This document shows positions 34,623-46,884 of a stretch of DNA of 64,000 nucleotides, one piece after another. The stretch spans positions 522,343-586,342 of the forward strand of contig NMRA01000019.1 in the NCBI GenBank assembly GCA_002633005.1, written 5' to 3'. Below the pieces are notes generated by a model. That model made no database searches. It was not told the origin of the DNA and saw only the letters and a program-made list of their open reading frames with translations. Source of the DNA: Phoronis australis. Lineage: Eukaryota > Phoronida > Phoronidae. A program made the position numbers and the translations under genes. The number at the start of each line of letters is the position of its first letter. Positions within the stretch are counted from its first letter, which is position 1.

Positions 34623-35740
34623 TTGGGAAGGGGTTTAATGAATTCGACTGTGACTTGAAAAAACTATTGAGTTCCACCTTATTGAACTCTATCCAGTCAA
34701 AGATTTTATAGATACCTAAGTTGGGATATAGTATCTTTGATCCAGTTGTGGGCTAGTCTCGAAGCCAGACCCTAACTGGGTTGTGAGACTGCTGTTTTGT
34801 GAGTTGCAATTGACTCTGAAGTGATGTGTTTTGAACTTTTCAATTGTATTGTGAGTTTTAGAATTTGCGTTGTGTTTAATATTGTGTTTTAGAATTGTGT
34901 TGTGAGTAATTTTAGAATTATGTTGTGGGTTTTAGAATTGTGTTTCGAGTTGTGTAGAACTTTCACAGTGTTCTCAGTTTCAGAATCTGTTGTGTCAAAA
35001 TTCTTGGTTTTGTTGCGAGTTTACGATTGTGCTGTGAGATTTTACAATTGTGTTGCAAGCTTTCCGAATAGCTCTCGGGCGAGTTGGGATTTCCTGGTGC
35101 GTTGTGACTCCTAAACTCCACCGTGATCGTAAACAGCTGCTCTCCAACTCAAGTTTACATATCAAGAGCGTCTAAAAAAGGCACAAAACAATTCACCAAT
35201 AAAACGTGTTCCCCAGTAACTTCGCGCATATTTCGTTTCATAAGCAGACAAGTTCATTGCCCCTGAAAATACTTTCGGTCAACAAATTCCCCTTGTTTAC
35301 ATCAACATAGTCACAATTTTTCTAAGCCAGCAAAGCAGCTGTGGTGCCTTGTGACGAAGCTTAAATGATGATCCGGCAATCGTAAAAAAATCCACGTACG
35401 TTTCTAGTCTCGTGCTAGCCACTCGCCAGCTCACCATTGGCGAATTGAACGGCACTGGCGATGGCAGAGCTAAGTCCATTCGCCAACTTGGCGAATGCTC
35501 GACAATTAAAATTAATTTCGGGAAACCTACTCGCGTGTCGACTCACAGTCAACTCGAATCAAGTCGCACCGCAAACGACATTCTTATTTCGATTCCGAGT
35601 CCTAAAAATAGCAAGCGAACGTTCCATTTCATGTCCGACACTCCCCCCCCCCGGAAATCACTCTTTTACCGCAACGAAATGTTCAACTGTGTAGGGGGTT
35701 AGCTCGTGTAGGCGCTACCGCTTGTCGTCTGCAAGTGACA

Positions 35741-35824
35741 ATGTCAAAACGTCAAATAGAAGACTATTTTGGCGGCGGCCAAAAGAAAGCAAGTACACTG
35801 AGTAAATGTCAATTTGGTACTTAA
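35741..35824 (+). pseudogene. Possible N-terminus of a hAT-type transposase
   Basis: ATG at 35741 opens MSKRQIEDYFGGGQKKASTL and stops within 28 codons, or could splice at ctga-gtaaat (about 35799). An MSKR start followed by a QxxIxxYF (PIP-box-like) motif is common at the start of hAT/ZBED-type transposases. The preceding 300 bp are unusually GC-rich and include a CCCCCCCCCC run. No downstream transposase domain was found, so this is at most a remnant or a first exon. Confidence 0.25.
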
Positions 35825-35917
35825 TAGGTTACGTATTCATTACTCTGCACGATTTCGCTTTATTTTGCAAACCACAAGTTTGTTAACGTTTTTGGACCTA
35901 AGTGTCTCGCTCATCAA

Positions 35918-36145
35918 AAATGCCTACTTGGCCGGCGTATTCCGCCTTAACCCGGCGGATAGTGGGAACCTCTTCCCATTTTTAGGTCAACATCATGCCT
36001 ATGTGGCCGGCGTACCTCCGCAGTAACCCGGAGATGGGGGACCCCTGTCCAATTTTTAGGTCAACGTCCTAAAATGCTCGTGACTGGCATACCCACGCAT
36101 TACTCAAGGATAGGGGGAACCCCTTCCAAACTTTTGGGTTTTTTT
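35918..36145 (+). repeat. Three diverged tandem units of about 75-80 bp
   Basis: Each unit reads aatgcct-a-tggccggcgta, then cccgg-gatagggggaacc and cc-atttttaggtcaac. The third copy (from about 36073) is the most diverged. No coding potential is evident. Confidence 0.7.
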
Positions 36146-36604
36146 TTCTTAAGGCAAACGTCTTTTCTTATAAAACATTATGAAAAGAACCTGTGCATAA
36201 TATGAAAAATAAAGAATTCGTTCCGTGTAACTGTATTTTTGTCAAATGCAGGGGTTGGGAAAAGAGAAAGCATTTGGCTAATGTTTTTTGAAAATGGCTA
36301 AAAATTTTTAGATGCTTTAACCATTACGGATAATGCCTTTAAAAGTCTGGCGCGAGCCTAGCATTTTCAGGTTGACGTCTGCACCCAAACACGCAAAAAA
36401 CCGCGTCCACCCGGAAGTCAGGGGAATTTTACAAACATTTCACCATGCAAGCAGACTCCAGCTCGGCCTGACTAGTCAGAACCAAAGTAAACAATGCACC
36501 ACGCCGATTTTTCATCATTGTACCAGCGGCCTCCTACACGCTTTCTTCATGACAGTCTAGATTTAATCTATGCTTTCGGTAGCCGGTTGAAAATGCTATC
36601 AATT

Positions 36605-36665
36605 CCTGACTGTATCGACTTCCTATTTGGAAAGTCACGTGAGTTGACTACTGGGACGGTGATGT
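36605..36665 (+). repeat. Dispersed repeat shared with 55447-55503
   Basis: Both places read a(t/c)(t/c)gacttcct, ttggaaa, cgtgagttgac and g(g/a)tg in the same order. The family is not recognised; at 55 kb it follows a hairpin MITE. Confidence 0.45.
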
Positions 36666-37267
36666 AAATACCTAGGCTGGGGGTCTAACCTTTGTACTCA
36701 GTCGAAATCAAACTTAAAATTGTTTTTGACATTTTCTGTTCTACTCAGTTTTTGGGAAATTTTAATGAATGCCTGCTTTTATATGCTTGAGTATGTTATA
36801 CGGTTTTCGCTGATACTAAGTGTCTAGTCCACGTTCACGCTTCATAGTGATGACCCTAGATTCGAGCTACAAACTCGAGTAAAATCTCGAGATTTCGAGT
36901 AAAAATTCGAAATTTCGAGTTCAGAGACGAACTAAGCATTAACGCTGGGGTCATTACTAGCAAGCCAAGAGCAACAACAATTTATAGACACTTGTTTGGG
37001 CACAAGAGTAGAACGGAAAAGTCAGAAACAATTTCGAGTACAAAGCCCTGGTCGTCTCTTATGATGCTGCGGTACACGTTTACGACCATTGAGATAGATT
37101 ATATATACCTCATTGTTTAGGTGGCACTGACAAGACCGCGGCCGCGGCCAATATTAAAATCCAGGGGTAGGCCAGGTTTGGGGGCATTTTTAGTTAGGTA
37201 TTGCATGTAGACCATGTGAATGTGGTTTGTTTGCATTTGTGGACATGCTGAGAATAAAAAAAGACCA

Positions 37268-37372
37268 CTTGCTCCGCTGTAGCTGCACTCTTCTTCAAGA
37301 TGGCGGCCTCCTGTTACAATTGTGCATCGCTGGGTAGCGACTGAGAAATTGGCCGCGATTTGTTTACCTGGT
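37268..37372 (+). repeat. Dispersed repeat, inverse copy at 48915-49020
   Basis: gctgtagctgcactcttctt, aagatggcggcctcc, caattgtgcatcgctg and gactgagaaattggccgcgat occur here and, inverted and diverged, at 48915-49020. Probably a transposon fragment; no ends were defined. Confidence 0.6.
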
Positions 37373-38848
37373 CCCGGAAACTCCATTCGTCTGTAGTTGA
37401 AACTGTACAGGGAACATTTTACTATACCAAGGAACTAATCATGTTAAAAACAATGGAAAGCACATAGGGACACATCTATAAATTCGAGCTGACATATTTG
37501 ATAGAATTTCATTCAAACAATCCGACTGAGAAAGAGGGTGTTAAGTGTGTGAACCGTTTTCTTCCGTGTGACCAATACCATGCAAACTCATGAAAGATGA
37601 CGTCGCTTTCGTAAAATGTATAAATGGTACATTTCTCGCGTGTGCATTCAACGTAAATTGTAACAATTACATAAAATGTAACAATTTGTTACATTTAAGG
37701 AGAGACCTAGCAACGTAAAATGTAACAACGTATCAACGCTCCAAGTGGAGCAAGTTGCACTTGGGCAGGTTGTTTCAGGATAAATCTGTATGTGGGCGGT
37801 ATTTTAGAGTATTCTGTTTAATACTAATATAATCGCCTTTTATGTGTGATTAATCTAATGCTCGAATGGCCGTCACCATTGTAGCTCACTTCCGGGCTCA
37901 CCTCAAACAATTCAAATTTAGTTGAAAAATGTATGCAATAACAGGCTCCCTCGAAAAATGTGCAGCCTTTATGTATACAGGAGCTATAAAGTGTGGGGAA
38001 TGTTAATAGCAAAAAATAAAACAATGTAATCGAGGGGTAAAAACCTTACCTGTTTCGTGGCCAGGATGACTGAAAGCAATCGTGAAAATTTTCAACAATT
38101 TGAGCGCCCTTTGAGTGCTCGTTCTTCGTGAACTTGTGTCTCTCAGGCCACCCTTCTTAGTGCACTGCTTGGACGTTATGTGAAGATGTTACTGTTTTGC
38201 AATTGGAAGTGCTACTAATTCGATCATATTGTTTTATTACCAAATGCAAGCTTGGAGCTTGGAGTTTGTGGTAATACTTAGAACTTCAACCGCAAGTGAG
38301 TGCCTTCAATTTTAAAACGGAATGGAAGTGGTTAAGATCCCAGCTATTCCTGACCCACAACCTCACGCAGTCAGGCTGGGGGGGGGGGGGGGGNGGTATT
38401 GATGCGAACCTCGTTCCCATCTACGCGTGCATGTTTCCATTTGGGTAATCTCATTTTGGTGAGGAGGAGACCATTATATTTAACTTTCTCCCTATACGAG
38501 TTCATGGCCTGTGATACTAAGTATGACAAATAAGCTAGTAAACACGTGATGAATAGACAATGTAATGTTTTTTCATTGTCAGTAAATGTATAAAAAAGAC
38601 TATCTCGGATGTAACATTATTCTAAATCCTAGAGAGAACGGATAAAAATATTGCACATTCGAGATTCTTTCTTGTGATCAGTTCTACAACGAAAAACAAT
38701 TCGTTTGGCCGTTTACCGCCTGTATCTTATATTCAACTCTTCTCAAAACAATAAATAAATAAATAACATTTTCTTCAACACAGTGATGCGCAAATGAGAA
38801 ATTATTCTGCTTATCCACTAACGCCTCTGGTCTGTCCTAGTTCGGCGC

Positions 38849-39243
38849 TTATTCTCCTCTGCTATGTCTTGCTTGTTGAGCTAAATAAAAAAGAGTTGGA
38901 ATGTCCATGTTCACTTTCAGATGTTCATTCACGTCGGGTTCAGTGCGTTCGGGTTCGAACACTTGAATTCTGGACGTCGGCAACTTGCCGTCAAAGTCAC
39001 TGGCGTCATGGGAGATGGTGTCCCTTCTTGAAACGAGGCTCAGAGCCCGTTCTAGTGGTGTTCGTCCCTGACTGTTTCCCACCAATCGTTTCGTACCAAC
39101 TGCTCGCGGACGTGAGCACGGCGTTCCAGGAGGTAACCACCCGCAGAATCCTTTACGTGTCCAAGATCCGGCAATAGCCAGAGAGGAAAGTTCACACAAT
39201 ACAACCAAAGCGAACACCGACGAAAGATGGAATTTTGTTATAT
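38849..39243 (-). CDS. Candidate last exon of a secreted-peptide precursor
   Basis: On the minus strand a tttatttttcag acceptor (ends at plus 39244) opens a frame that runs to TAA at 38849. It starts with a hydrophobic signal-peptide-like segment (KFHLSSVFALVVLCELSSLA then IA) followed by GSWTRKGFCGWLPPGTPCSR. Basic cleavage sites follow (TKR, SRR), then an acidic spacer and LFYLAQQARHSRGE at the end. Two Cys residues eight apart could form one disulfide loop. Without splicing the frame also opens at a Met at 39325. This looks like a neuropeptide or hormone precursor, but the peptide matches no family I can name. The overlapping plus-strand frame (38794-39177) is taken as its shadow. Confidence 0.35.
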
Positions 39244-40034
39244 CTGAAAAATAAAATGTGGATTTTGGGAAACTTCTTACAGTAAACATGACGAAAAAAG
39301 AGAAATAGGACATTTCAAAAACCATGACTAAAAATTATGACGTGATAAGCATATTTAAAGTCGTGTTGGCGTACATTTCCGTGTTTAATTCACGGAAGTG
39401 ACACATGTTACGGTATATTATAAATTAATGGGTTGAGGCTAACTTAATTATTCCAAAAATAATTAACATAACTTGCTACGAGCTCTTTATCCTCTGATTG
39501 AAACAAGCAATAGAGACAATCACCTAATTATTTCCGTCATGAATTACCTTTGCATCAAAGGTTATATCGTATTTCATTAGACAAACGGTTGAACACGTCT
39601 GAGTACATGTAAATGACTTCTAAACTAGGCACAATATAGACCTATATTAATTGTACATATATGTTAGTGTACGCAGGCTGAGTGTTTAGTCCAATGCCGT
39701 TTTGATGGAAACAAACTCCGATCCATTGTATTTCATGATATTGGAACTGCCGTAAACGATCATTAGTTTTATGAAGGGTGTATGGCGATAAAATGATTTT
39801 CAGAAAATCATAATCAAAACCGCTTAAAGGTTTTCCTACTGAATTCATTTTGTGGAAACCGACATTATGCAGTATGTAAAATCTTGTCGTTTGATACAGC
39901 TGTGGTGATAAAATTTTAAAGTCATGAAATTTCCTGCTCAATTGGTCAGGTTGAGTCACTTTGTAGCTTTGAAAGTGTCCAACAAGGAACTCCTTGTTAC
40001 GACCATTTACATGGTAAGTGGAAATACCCAGCGT

Positions 40035-41277
40035 GTTCCATCGAAATTGGAATCTCGATGTAAAACGGATATCCCGAAGTCGAAAACATATCTCCGCACC
40101 TTCAAAACAGCTAATAAGCCCGAAAAACACGAACCCCGACCTTTAAAACGGGAACCCCGGGGATCGGCTAGGAAACCTGGACAAATTTTCTGAGACGACG
40201 TCAGTAGCTCAAAATTTGATTTCAAGCATATTGAAGTACTTTCCAGCTGTTTTCTACATTTTTTTGTTAAAAATTGTCAATAATTAAACGTAATTATTAT
40301 TATATTGACTTGATTTTTATAAGTAAAACTTGTGCAACTTATCTGTGGGCGAATTTCAACATGATCAATACTCTCAACACGTTATCTCGGTCAATTTTAT
40401 TCAATAGTTTCTCCGAAAAATATTTTCAAAAATGAAAGCAAACATATTATTTCGACTTTCGATTGCCATTATTGATTAATTCTTTTAAATATCTTTACAA
40501 TTGGCCGCATTTTAAGGATCGTCGAATTACTTGTCGAGAGTACATTATTTCCCGCACAATCAATTTCCGGATTTTAAAAAGGACCGCGACAATTACACAC
40601 CCAAAAGTCCAGCACCGTCACCAGTTCCACAGTTCTTGCCCTAAAAAAGTGTACTTCAACTCCTCATGGGTCATCAAAAAGGAATTTGGAATCGGAATTC
40701 ATGAACTCAATGCATTCAGACTCTTTTTGACGGATCACTGCTGCAAAATCTGTTCAGAAATTCGGTTTGCTGTTATTAAAGTCCTAAAAACTTGTTACGA
40801 AATGGAACCAGTTCCGATAAACTGTTGTGCCATGTATGCAACCTCGTGGAAGAAGGACAGTTGATTAAAACTGGCCAATAGGTGACGCAATATTTTATAG
40901 CGCCGAAAGCCGACGCAGAAGATGGCACTACAACAGTTAATTTAGCAGCAGAATAACGGTAGATCGTCAATCAGTCAAAAGTTGCCTAAAATTTGTACAT
41001 AGTAAAACAACATATCACAACCATTTAAAGTAGGAAGGTTTATTTTTGCATTAAAATGTGAAATTCATACATTTCTCATGAATACACACCGCTTTAAAGA
41101 TACTAAGGTACTGGGAGTGGTGTTTCGGTCCCCGGGTGTCCTGTCCGATCCCCGGGGTTCCTGTTTTAATGGCCGGGGTTCGTGTTTTTCGGGCTGGTTT
41201 ACTTTTTCGAAGGTGCGGGAGTCTGTTTTCGACTGTGGGATATCTGTTTTACACCGGGGGTCCAATTTCGATGGAAC
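40035..41277. mobile_element. Element with about 145-bp inverted arms
   Basis: The left arm (40035-40180), reading gttccatcgaaattgga, then tcgaaaac and cccgaaaaacacgaacccc, is the inverse of the right arm (41130-41277), with moderate divergence. The arms are GC-rich against an AT-rich interior. A 133-codon plus-strand frame lies inside (40463-40864) but has no recognisable domain. Class unknown; TSDs not defined. Confidence 0.6.
40463..40864 (+). CDS. Unrecognised frame inside the inverted-repeat element
   Basis: A 133-codon frame (MPLLINSFKYLYNWPHFKDR onward) with several Cys residues toward its end. I recognise no domain, and AT-rich frames of this length occur by chance. Its only distinguishing feature is its position between two inverted arms, where a transposase could sit, but the length is far too short for one. 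Confidence 0.12.
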   Translation: MPLLINSFKYLYNWPHFKDRRITCREYIISRTINFRILKRTATITHPKVQHRHQFHSSCPKKVYFNSSWVIKKEFGIGIHELNAFRLFLTDHCCKICSEIRFAVIKVLKTCYEMEPVPINCCAMYATSWKKDS

Positions 41278-44200
41278 ATCTTGATACAGTAGCAAATATT
41301 TTGCTTTGCTTCAAAGACAAATTAGACGAAAACGAATGCAAAATTTCTCCGAGTTTGTAAAAAATTCTCAGGCCATTTTTAACAGGTTTAATGGAAGTTC
41401 TGTGTAGGAAGCTTGTGTGAAAAAGTTTTTTAGGTTTTAATCCCCACGAAAGACTTTTACTGGATAAATATTCGACATACAACACTTTGAACAGCAGTCT
41501 TTTTAAAGCAGAATAGAATACGAAACCGATTGTGAGAGGTTCTGCTGCAAATGTGGACCACTTTAGTTTGCATATTTCCTAACTAAAATAGGCATTTTTA
41601 CGAGGAAACGAAGTCCGTAAAGCACCCCTTCACAGGAAATACAGCGGCACGTACCTTACACGTCGATATTTTACACAGGAGAACGCTAGGAGATAATACA
41701 TTCGGGAATATACCGCGGACATGACGACGTAATGAACGCTAGTACACTTAATTAGACATTGGACATTTCTTAATTGACCACTCGTTGATTAGTTAATTTC
41801 TCCTACGGAAAATGTTGATAATCCCATCAGTCGTACATTGAGCAGTTCATTAATCGTGTTCTAATACACACATAGTGGATTTCAGTTCGTCCGCGCGTTG
41901 TCAGTGACATAAAAAAATATTCGTGACGTTGCTGTATTAGGTAAGAGTTCATACGTGTGCGGAAAACTACTCAAAACGAAAATGCAATTGTCGTGAGGTA
42001 TGTCCATCAAAATGCAAATGATACCTTCTGCTTAATGATAAATGATAAAATTCTTATTGTCTTTGCAAGGAATATTTCGTAAATTATAACTTATAGTAAG
42101 ACAATTAAAAGGACACTGTGCTTGCTTTGAACACACATGTTCAGGCATGCTACAACATTGACAATTTCCAGTGAGGTTTATGTTTTCAATAACTTATTAA
42201 TGTAATGTGTATTTCTTAAGGTTCGGTGTAACTCAAAGCGAATATGAATTGCACTATGTGTAGCCATCTTAACATGGAAGTGATCAAATCTCCCATCGCA
42301 GCCTTTCAAAGACGCCTAATCGTTTATATTCGAACATAATTGCAAACAACGACAGATACAATACTTTACCACGTAAGAATCAGTTACATCTCTTCCTGGT
42401 TACATGTACTTAATGGCACACGCTGTTTTAGGGCCAAAAACGCATTTTTAGGATTGACTTGCTTTTGTTGTTAGCTATGACCAGAGCTGTAAAACAATAA
42501 AATCCTTTGTTTTTGTGATTTTATTACAAGTCACCGTTGGCTGCTAGTCATTCGCTGGAATCCACTAAATACCAGCTAAATGCGCAATAATTCATCCATT
42601 TACCGAGTAACGCTTGAGCTATGCCAACACAGTTTTGGACTGAGGCCATGGTGTTTTGAGTTCGATTCCCCCTAAAGCATGGTCTCTGAGAAAACTCTTG
42701 TCTGAGCGATAAAGTCACTACAAAAGAAATTAGTGTTTTTATAGAATTCGAACTTTTCAGTTTGGCCGAGTTCCAAGAAAATTACACGCCTGTTTCGGCG
42801 AGTGTAACCAAAGACAGCTACCGAGAAGTCCATTGCGCAACAAAGAATTCTCTTATAGTCGCGATCGTTGTGCGCGGGTTATTTGTTTATTCAGTTGCAT
42901 AGTGGTCAGCTTGTCAAGTCCAACTTTTATGATGCCGCCTTCTTTTAGTAAACAAAAGTAATAAACTTTGTACGGAGCTTACTCACTTTTAACTGGAAAG
43001 CGACAACTGTTTGTCCTAAACATAGTCGGAATTTGATGCAGATTAAATGCACGCGGCGACACTTGTTTTGGTGTTCGAGAGGGTTCGACAAAATTTGACC
43101 TCGCCCAACACGTAAATGAGCCGTTCAAAAAAATAAATGTTGATGTAATGCCTAACAATGAGACAACTACGAACTATTTTGACAAGTACAACTGCAGTGC
43201 ACAGAATCAAAGAGATTTTTGAACAGCGGCTGACTGAAAATCTCCACACTAGAGCCGAAGTGTGCAAAATTACAAGATGCCTATCGAGGGCTTTCATTGA
43301 CTAGAGTTCGTGACCATTGCGTACTGATTTGACCATTGTCGGGCTCGTACCCGTTGCATACAAATTTGCGCCACGATAATAATGTTGTCTCCAAGGCAAT
43401 GGCTACCACACGGTTATTTATCTAGAGAAATACACGTACATCAAGTCAACTTTTCGCGTCTGTTGTCATTTTTAAGATAAGGGACTTGTGACGAAAGAGT
43501 AAAGGTAAAAGTAACGACTACCCTCGCTGTTTCAGTTCCGCTTCAGAGCTGCATCGTATAGCGGCCATAGAACTGACTATACTGCACGCGGCATATTGAT
43601 GTCTCAAGAAATGAAACTATAAAATTGAATACCCATTGCTGATTTAGAAGAAAGAAACAGAAACTCTGTAAAAAATAAAGTATGGCAACTCTGTAAAAAA
43701 TAAAGTATGGCAATACGTTTTCAACAGACACCAAAGTGAATAATCGCAACAGACAGTATTATTCAAAAGTACTTACAGTTCATAACTTTGATTTATAAAT
43801 TCTCTTGTACAATGTTTAGTGTCCAAACTCTCCTTGCACTAAGCCCAAAACAAAACGTCGCTGGCTTTTATCACGAATGGCCCAAACATGCGTGCGGGGG
43901 AGGTTACACCAGGAAGAACAATGAGTGTCGCAATACACTGTGAGCATTGAAATAGTGTACGGTAACCAATATCAAAGCCGCAAAACTCACATGCATTCTG
44001 ATTGGTCATTAAGCCCTGCGCGTGCATCATTCTTCTGCGTTACAAGTTGTTGATACTCTCGGGTAAAACACCTACGAGTGCTACGGAAGACCGCAAAAAT
44101 CAAATACTCACCTCAAAATGAGCCTCGGGGAATATTAATTCTATAACTTTCTTTCATTTTATTAAATTAGGGATTACTCCGTGCATTAGAATCCTCTGGA

Positions 44201-45182
44201 TAAGACGCGTTAGTTGCTCACTTTTTGAAAAAAGAAAATCCACCCGAGACGAGCAGATACTGGATTATTTCCTGTTTACTCACAGCTTGACAAACCATGG
44301 CGTTTCAAACCTTGCTTGTCCTTGTGTGCGTGCATTTGTACAGCTTTTTAGAATAAAAACACGAGATATTGGCTGAAATTGATACGGGTGGGCGTTTTTT
44401 TTTTTAGTTGATTAGTGCAGGTAGAGACCAGGCGTGCTTTCCGTAGAGGCGAGAATGTCGCGAAAACGTAAGAACACGCAAGATTTCACGAGATATGGCC
44501 ATGTATTACAAGTCTAACATTGCTATTTCCCTTTGAAAAGGGTAAAAGTTTACATATAGTTTTGAGAAGTGAAAACTATGCATAAAGGCTTCTGATTGAA
44601 GTGTTTCCAGTATTGAAAGAACCGGTTTCTCAGTGCTCGCTGATCGGATAACCATGTATAGAACGACCAGAAACAAAATACAAAAATACGTGATATAAAT
44701 CCGGTGGTACCATACCGCGGGTACCAGACGGTACCACCGAATTGTGTTAGTTTATATGCTGTTCATTGTTGTTGTTGTCCCGGAGAATACTCTGGGTGTT
44801 ATTAGCAAGGTGTTGCTCAGATGGGGAACTTTTTTCAACAAGTCTTCCCACGAGAATGTGATTTTTCTTGTACAATTTCTTACAAAACGGTTCATTTTGG
44901 GAGTTAGAAGCTACAAGTGTTCATTTTCCAACTACACATACTTACAGAAGTGTTTTCAATAGTATCTATATGCTTGAAACTTTGGTTGCTAAAGATGTAT
45001 TCAATTTTGATAACACAGCATCTCTTCTCATAATGTTCCAGTATTAACAAAGCGTCTATTCAAGAATTCCAGCAAAAGGGTTAGGTTAATGAAATTAACC
45101 ACTTAAATTTCCGACAATTCCCCCGTGTCGAGTACTGGTCTCTGTCTTATACCTCAGATAGACTCTGAGCTTATACTTGCAG
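41278..45182. other. No gene recognised
   Basis: The stretch holds a possible tRNA-like B box (gagttcgattccc, about 42659), a 25-bp tandem pair (43662-43711), a dispersed repeat fragment (44432-44515), and a small hairpin ggtggtacc...ggtaccacc (44703-44738). The frames present are short and unsupported. Confidence 0.5.
43662..43711 (+). repeat. 25-bp tandem duplication
   Basis: Two perfect adjacent copies of a unit beginning aactctgtaaaaaataaag and ending tatggc. Confidence 0.95.
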
Positions 45183-45290
45183 TGTTGGCTCTGTGTAGCG
45201 GCTAAGACATCTGATTGGCCAGAAAGGCGGAAACTGTCATCAACAACCAATCAGGTGTCTTAGACGACTGACCCAACAAAGTTGGCGAAG
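45183..45290. repeat. Hairpin MITE-like repeat, relative at 55290-55390
   Basis: ctaagacatctgattgg (45202-45218) and ccaatcaggtgtcttag (45247-45263) are inverted, with outer gttggct/agttggc. The stretch at 55310-55375 has the same plan (aagtcatctaattgg and ccaatcagatgtcc). Confidence 0.6.
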
Positions 45291-45954
45291 TCGATCAAGC
45301 ACGTGACCTACTTGGGAAATTTTCAGCAAGCTAGACAAATATCTGTGCATAATATATTGTTCTTTTTTGTTTGGCTCAAACGTGTCGAAGAAAGTGACAA
45401 AGAAACGCGTTTTCGTACCTCCACGGAAGAACAGGAGAGTTCAGGTTAGGCACCTTCCAAAGCCGACATTCGGAAGGACTTATTTGCCACCAAGAATCAA
45501 GTTTCTTTAATAATTCCTTAGCAGACTCATAAAACTATATTTTTAAACTCCGCGATGATCACAAAATCTTTTTATGATCTGAAAGATATCCAAATGTTCG
45601 TAATCATGTGACTGAGTTTTTTATAAGGATCTGGATTTTTCACGTGATCGGCGCAATTTCCACAAACATGGTTTTTTACGGAACTTGCAAATTCTATTGT
45701 TTTTTGCATTGGTGGGATTTTCTTTTAAGCCCTTTTAGATCGAAAATCCCGCAGCCAACAATGATGACGTAACATTTTTGTAAGTTCAGAGAAACGTAAT
45801 CACGCAGTTATGAATATTTGGGCATGTTTTCATGAATATAAGATACTTTGACCATCATATATAATTTGATAGGTCTACTATACTACTTTAGATTTAATAG
45901 CTTGTAACGAAGGTATCCTAGTGCCTTAACAACGGTAGCTGCAATGTCATGAGA

Positions 45955-46236
45955 GTCGGGTGAAGAGGCGCTCCAGGCCGCGGTACATCGAAAGAGGAGC
46001 GGCATCGGGAGGAGTGGCCCAATTAAACAATGAAAACGGTATGAAAACTGCTAATGACCATGAGGTGACACGCTGGCACAAGCGACCACCGCCGGGTGTC
46101 GGCACAAAACTGGTGATTTTACTGGCTGGAGTACGGAGGCGTAATGAAACTGGGGGCGACGGGGGTGTGGAAATTGGTTGCGACCGGGAGGAGGCGTGGG
46201 TACGCGGCATTGTTCTTAACAGGCGGCGGCGATAAT
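45955..46236. other. GC-rich island, unidentified
   Basis: About 280 bp are clearly richer in G and C than the flanks and are open in one frame on each strand (plus 45960-46235, minus 45947-46210). The plus frame is Arg/Gly-rich and the minus frame Ser/Pro-rich; neither has a recognisable domain. It could be a fragment of a transposon or a captured exon. Confidence 0.4.
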
Positions 46237-46884
46237 CGTATTCACTGGTTGACTCATCTAAACATTGAATTTAGGTGGGGCTCGAACAACAAAATTGTCA
46301 TAATTCACAAAACCTAATTTCACCGAACATAGTAAGATGATATTACAGCTATCACAGTGTAAGCTCGCCACCATGGCACCTGACCAAAAATGTTGCCGTA
46401 AAACTGAGTGCAGTATGTAGATGTCTTTAAAATTGTACCGCATGTACCCTTTCCTAGCACCCTTGGGCATTCTGAGAAGTCAACTTGCGGAGTACATGTA
46501 AGTGCACGCCTCCCACGAGATCTCATGAAGTAAAACATCGAAGCGGTTTTTCAGTGAACAATTTATCGGTATAGTCGTGGGAATTCGTTAAATATTTTGA
46601 CACGCTTATACCAATAAAGAAAAAAATGACTAGCATAGAATGCCGGAGTGTGATAGTGTAGAAGAGGTTCCCGTATTATTTACGAATTCTACAACTGGTC
46701 CTAAAGTAGACCTTTTCAGTTAGGTTTTGAGACTGTGTCGAAGGAATCCTTTAATGATTGACTTCATGCAAAAGGCACTGAAGGAGGCAACCAAAGAAAT
46801 CTTCGATCTGGAGTGCTGATGTTCCAGAAAATGCACTCGCCCACATGGCGCAGGTGGTGATTTGGAACATACGCCAAGGCACCT

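Larger units (their letters stand above)
32075..35122. mobile_element. Foldback-like element with arms of degenerate short repeats
   Basis: The left arm (32075-32275) begins gggaggcgtttaggggccac and continues in irregular units of the cacaacacaa-ttctaaaatt type. The right arm (34790-35122) is the inverse, units like ttttagaattgtgttgtgag ending gttgtgactcctaaactcc. About 2.5 kb lies between, including a ggtggatttaaggggggcc element end (33650) and a 112-bp tandem pair. Arms made of tandem short repeats recall Foldback/Galileo-type elements; no transposase is seen and no target duplication was defined. Confidence 0.5.
36150..38848. other. No gene recognised; low-complexity and dispersed repeats
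   Basis: Apart from the two dispersed repeats listed, this stretch holds several tgtaaaatgtaacaa and tgttacatt motifs (37610-37730), a poly-G run with a single N at 38394, and a short frame at 36333-36560 with no recognisable domain. Confidence 0.5.

Noticed and set aside
38849-38905. Likeness of the ending LFYLAQQARHSRGE to corticotropin-releasing-factor peptides (which share LAQQA).
   Set aside because: Only five residues match, and there is no amidation signal or 40-residue amphipathic helix.
38794-39177. Plus-strand 127-codon frame opposite the secreted-peptide candidate.
   Set aside because: It has no signal, domain or splice borders, while the opposite strand shows an acceptor, signal-like segment and basic cleavage sites.
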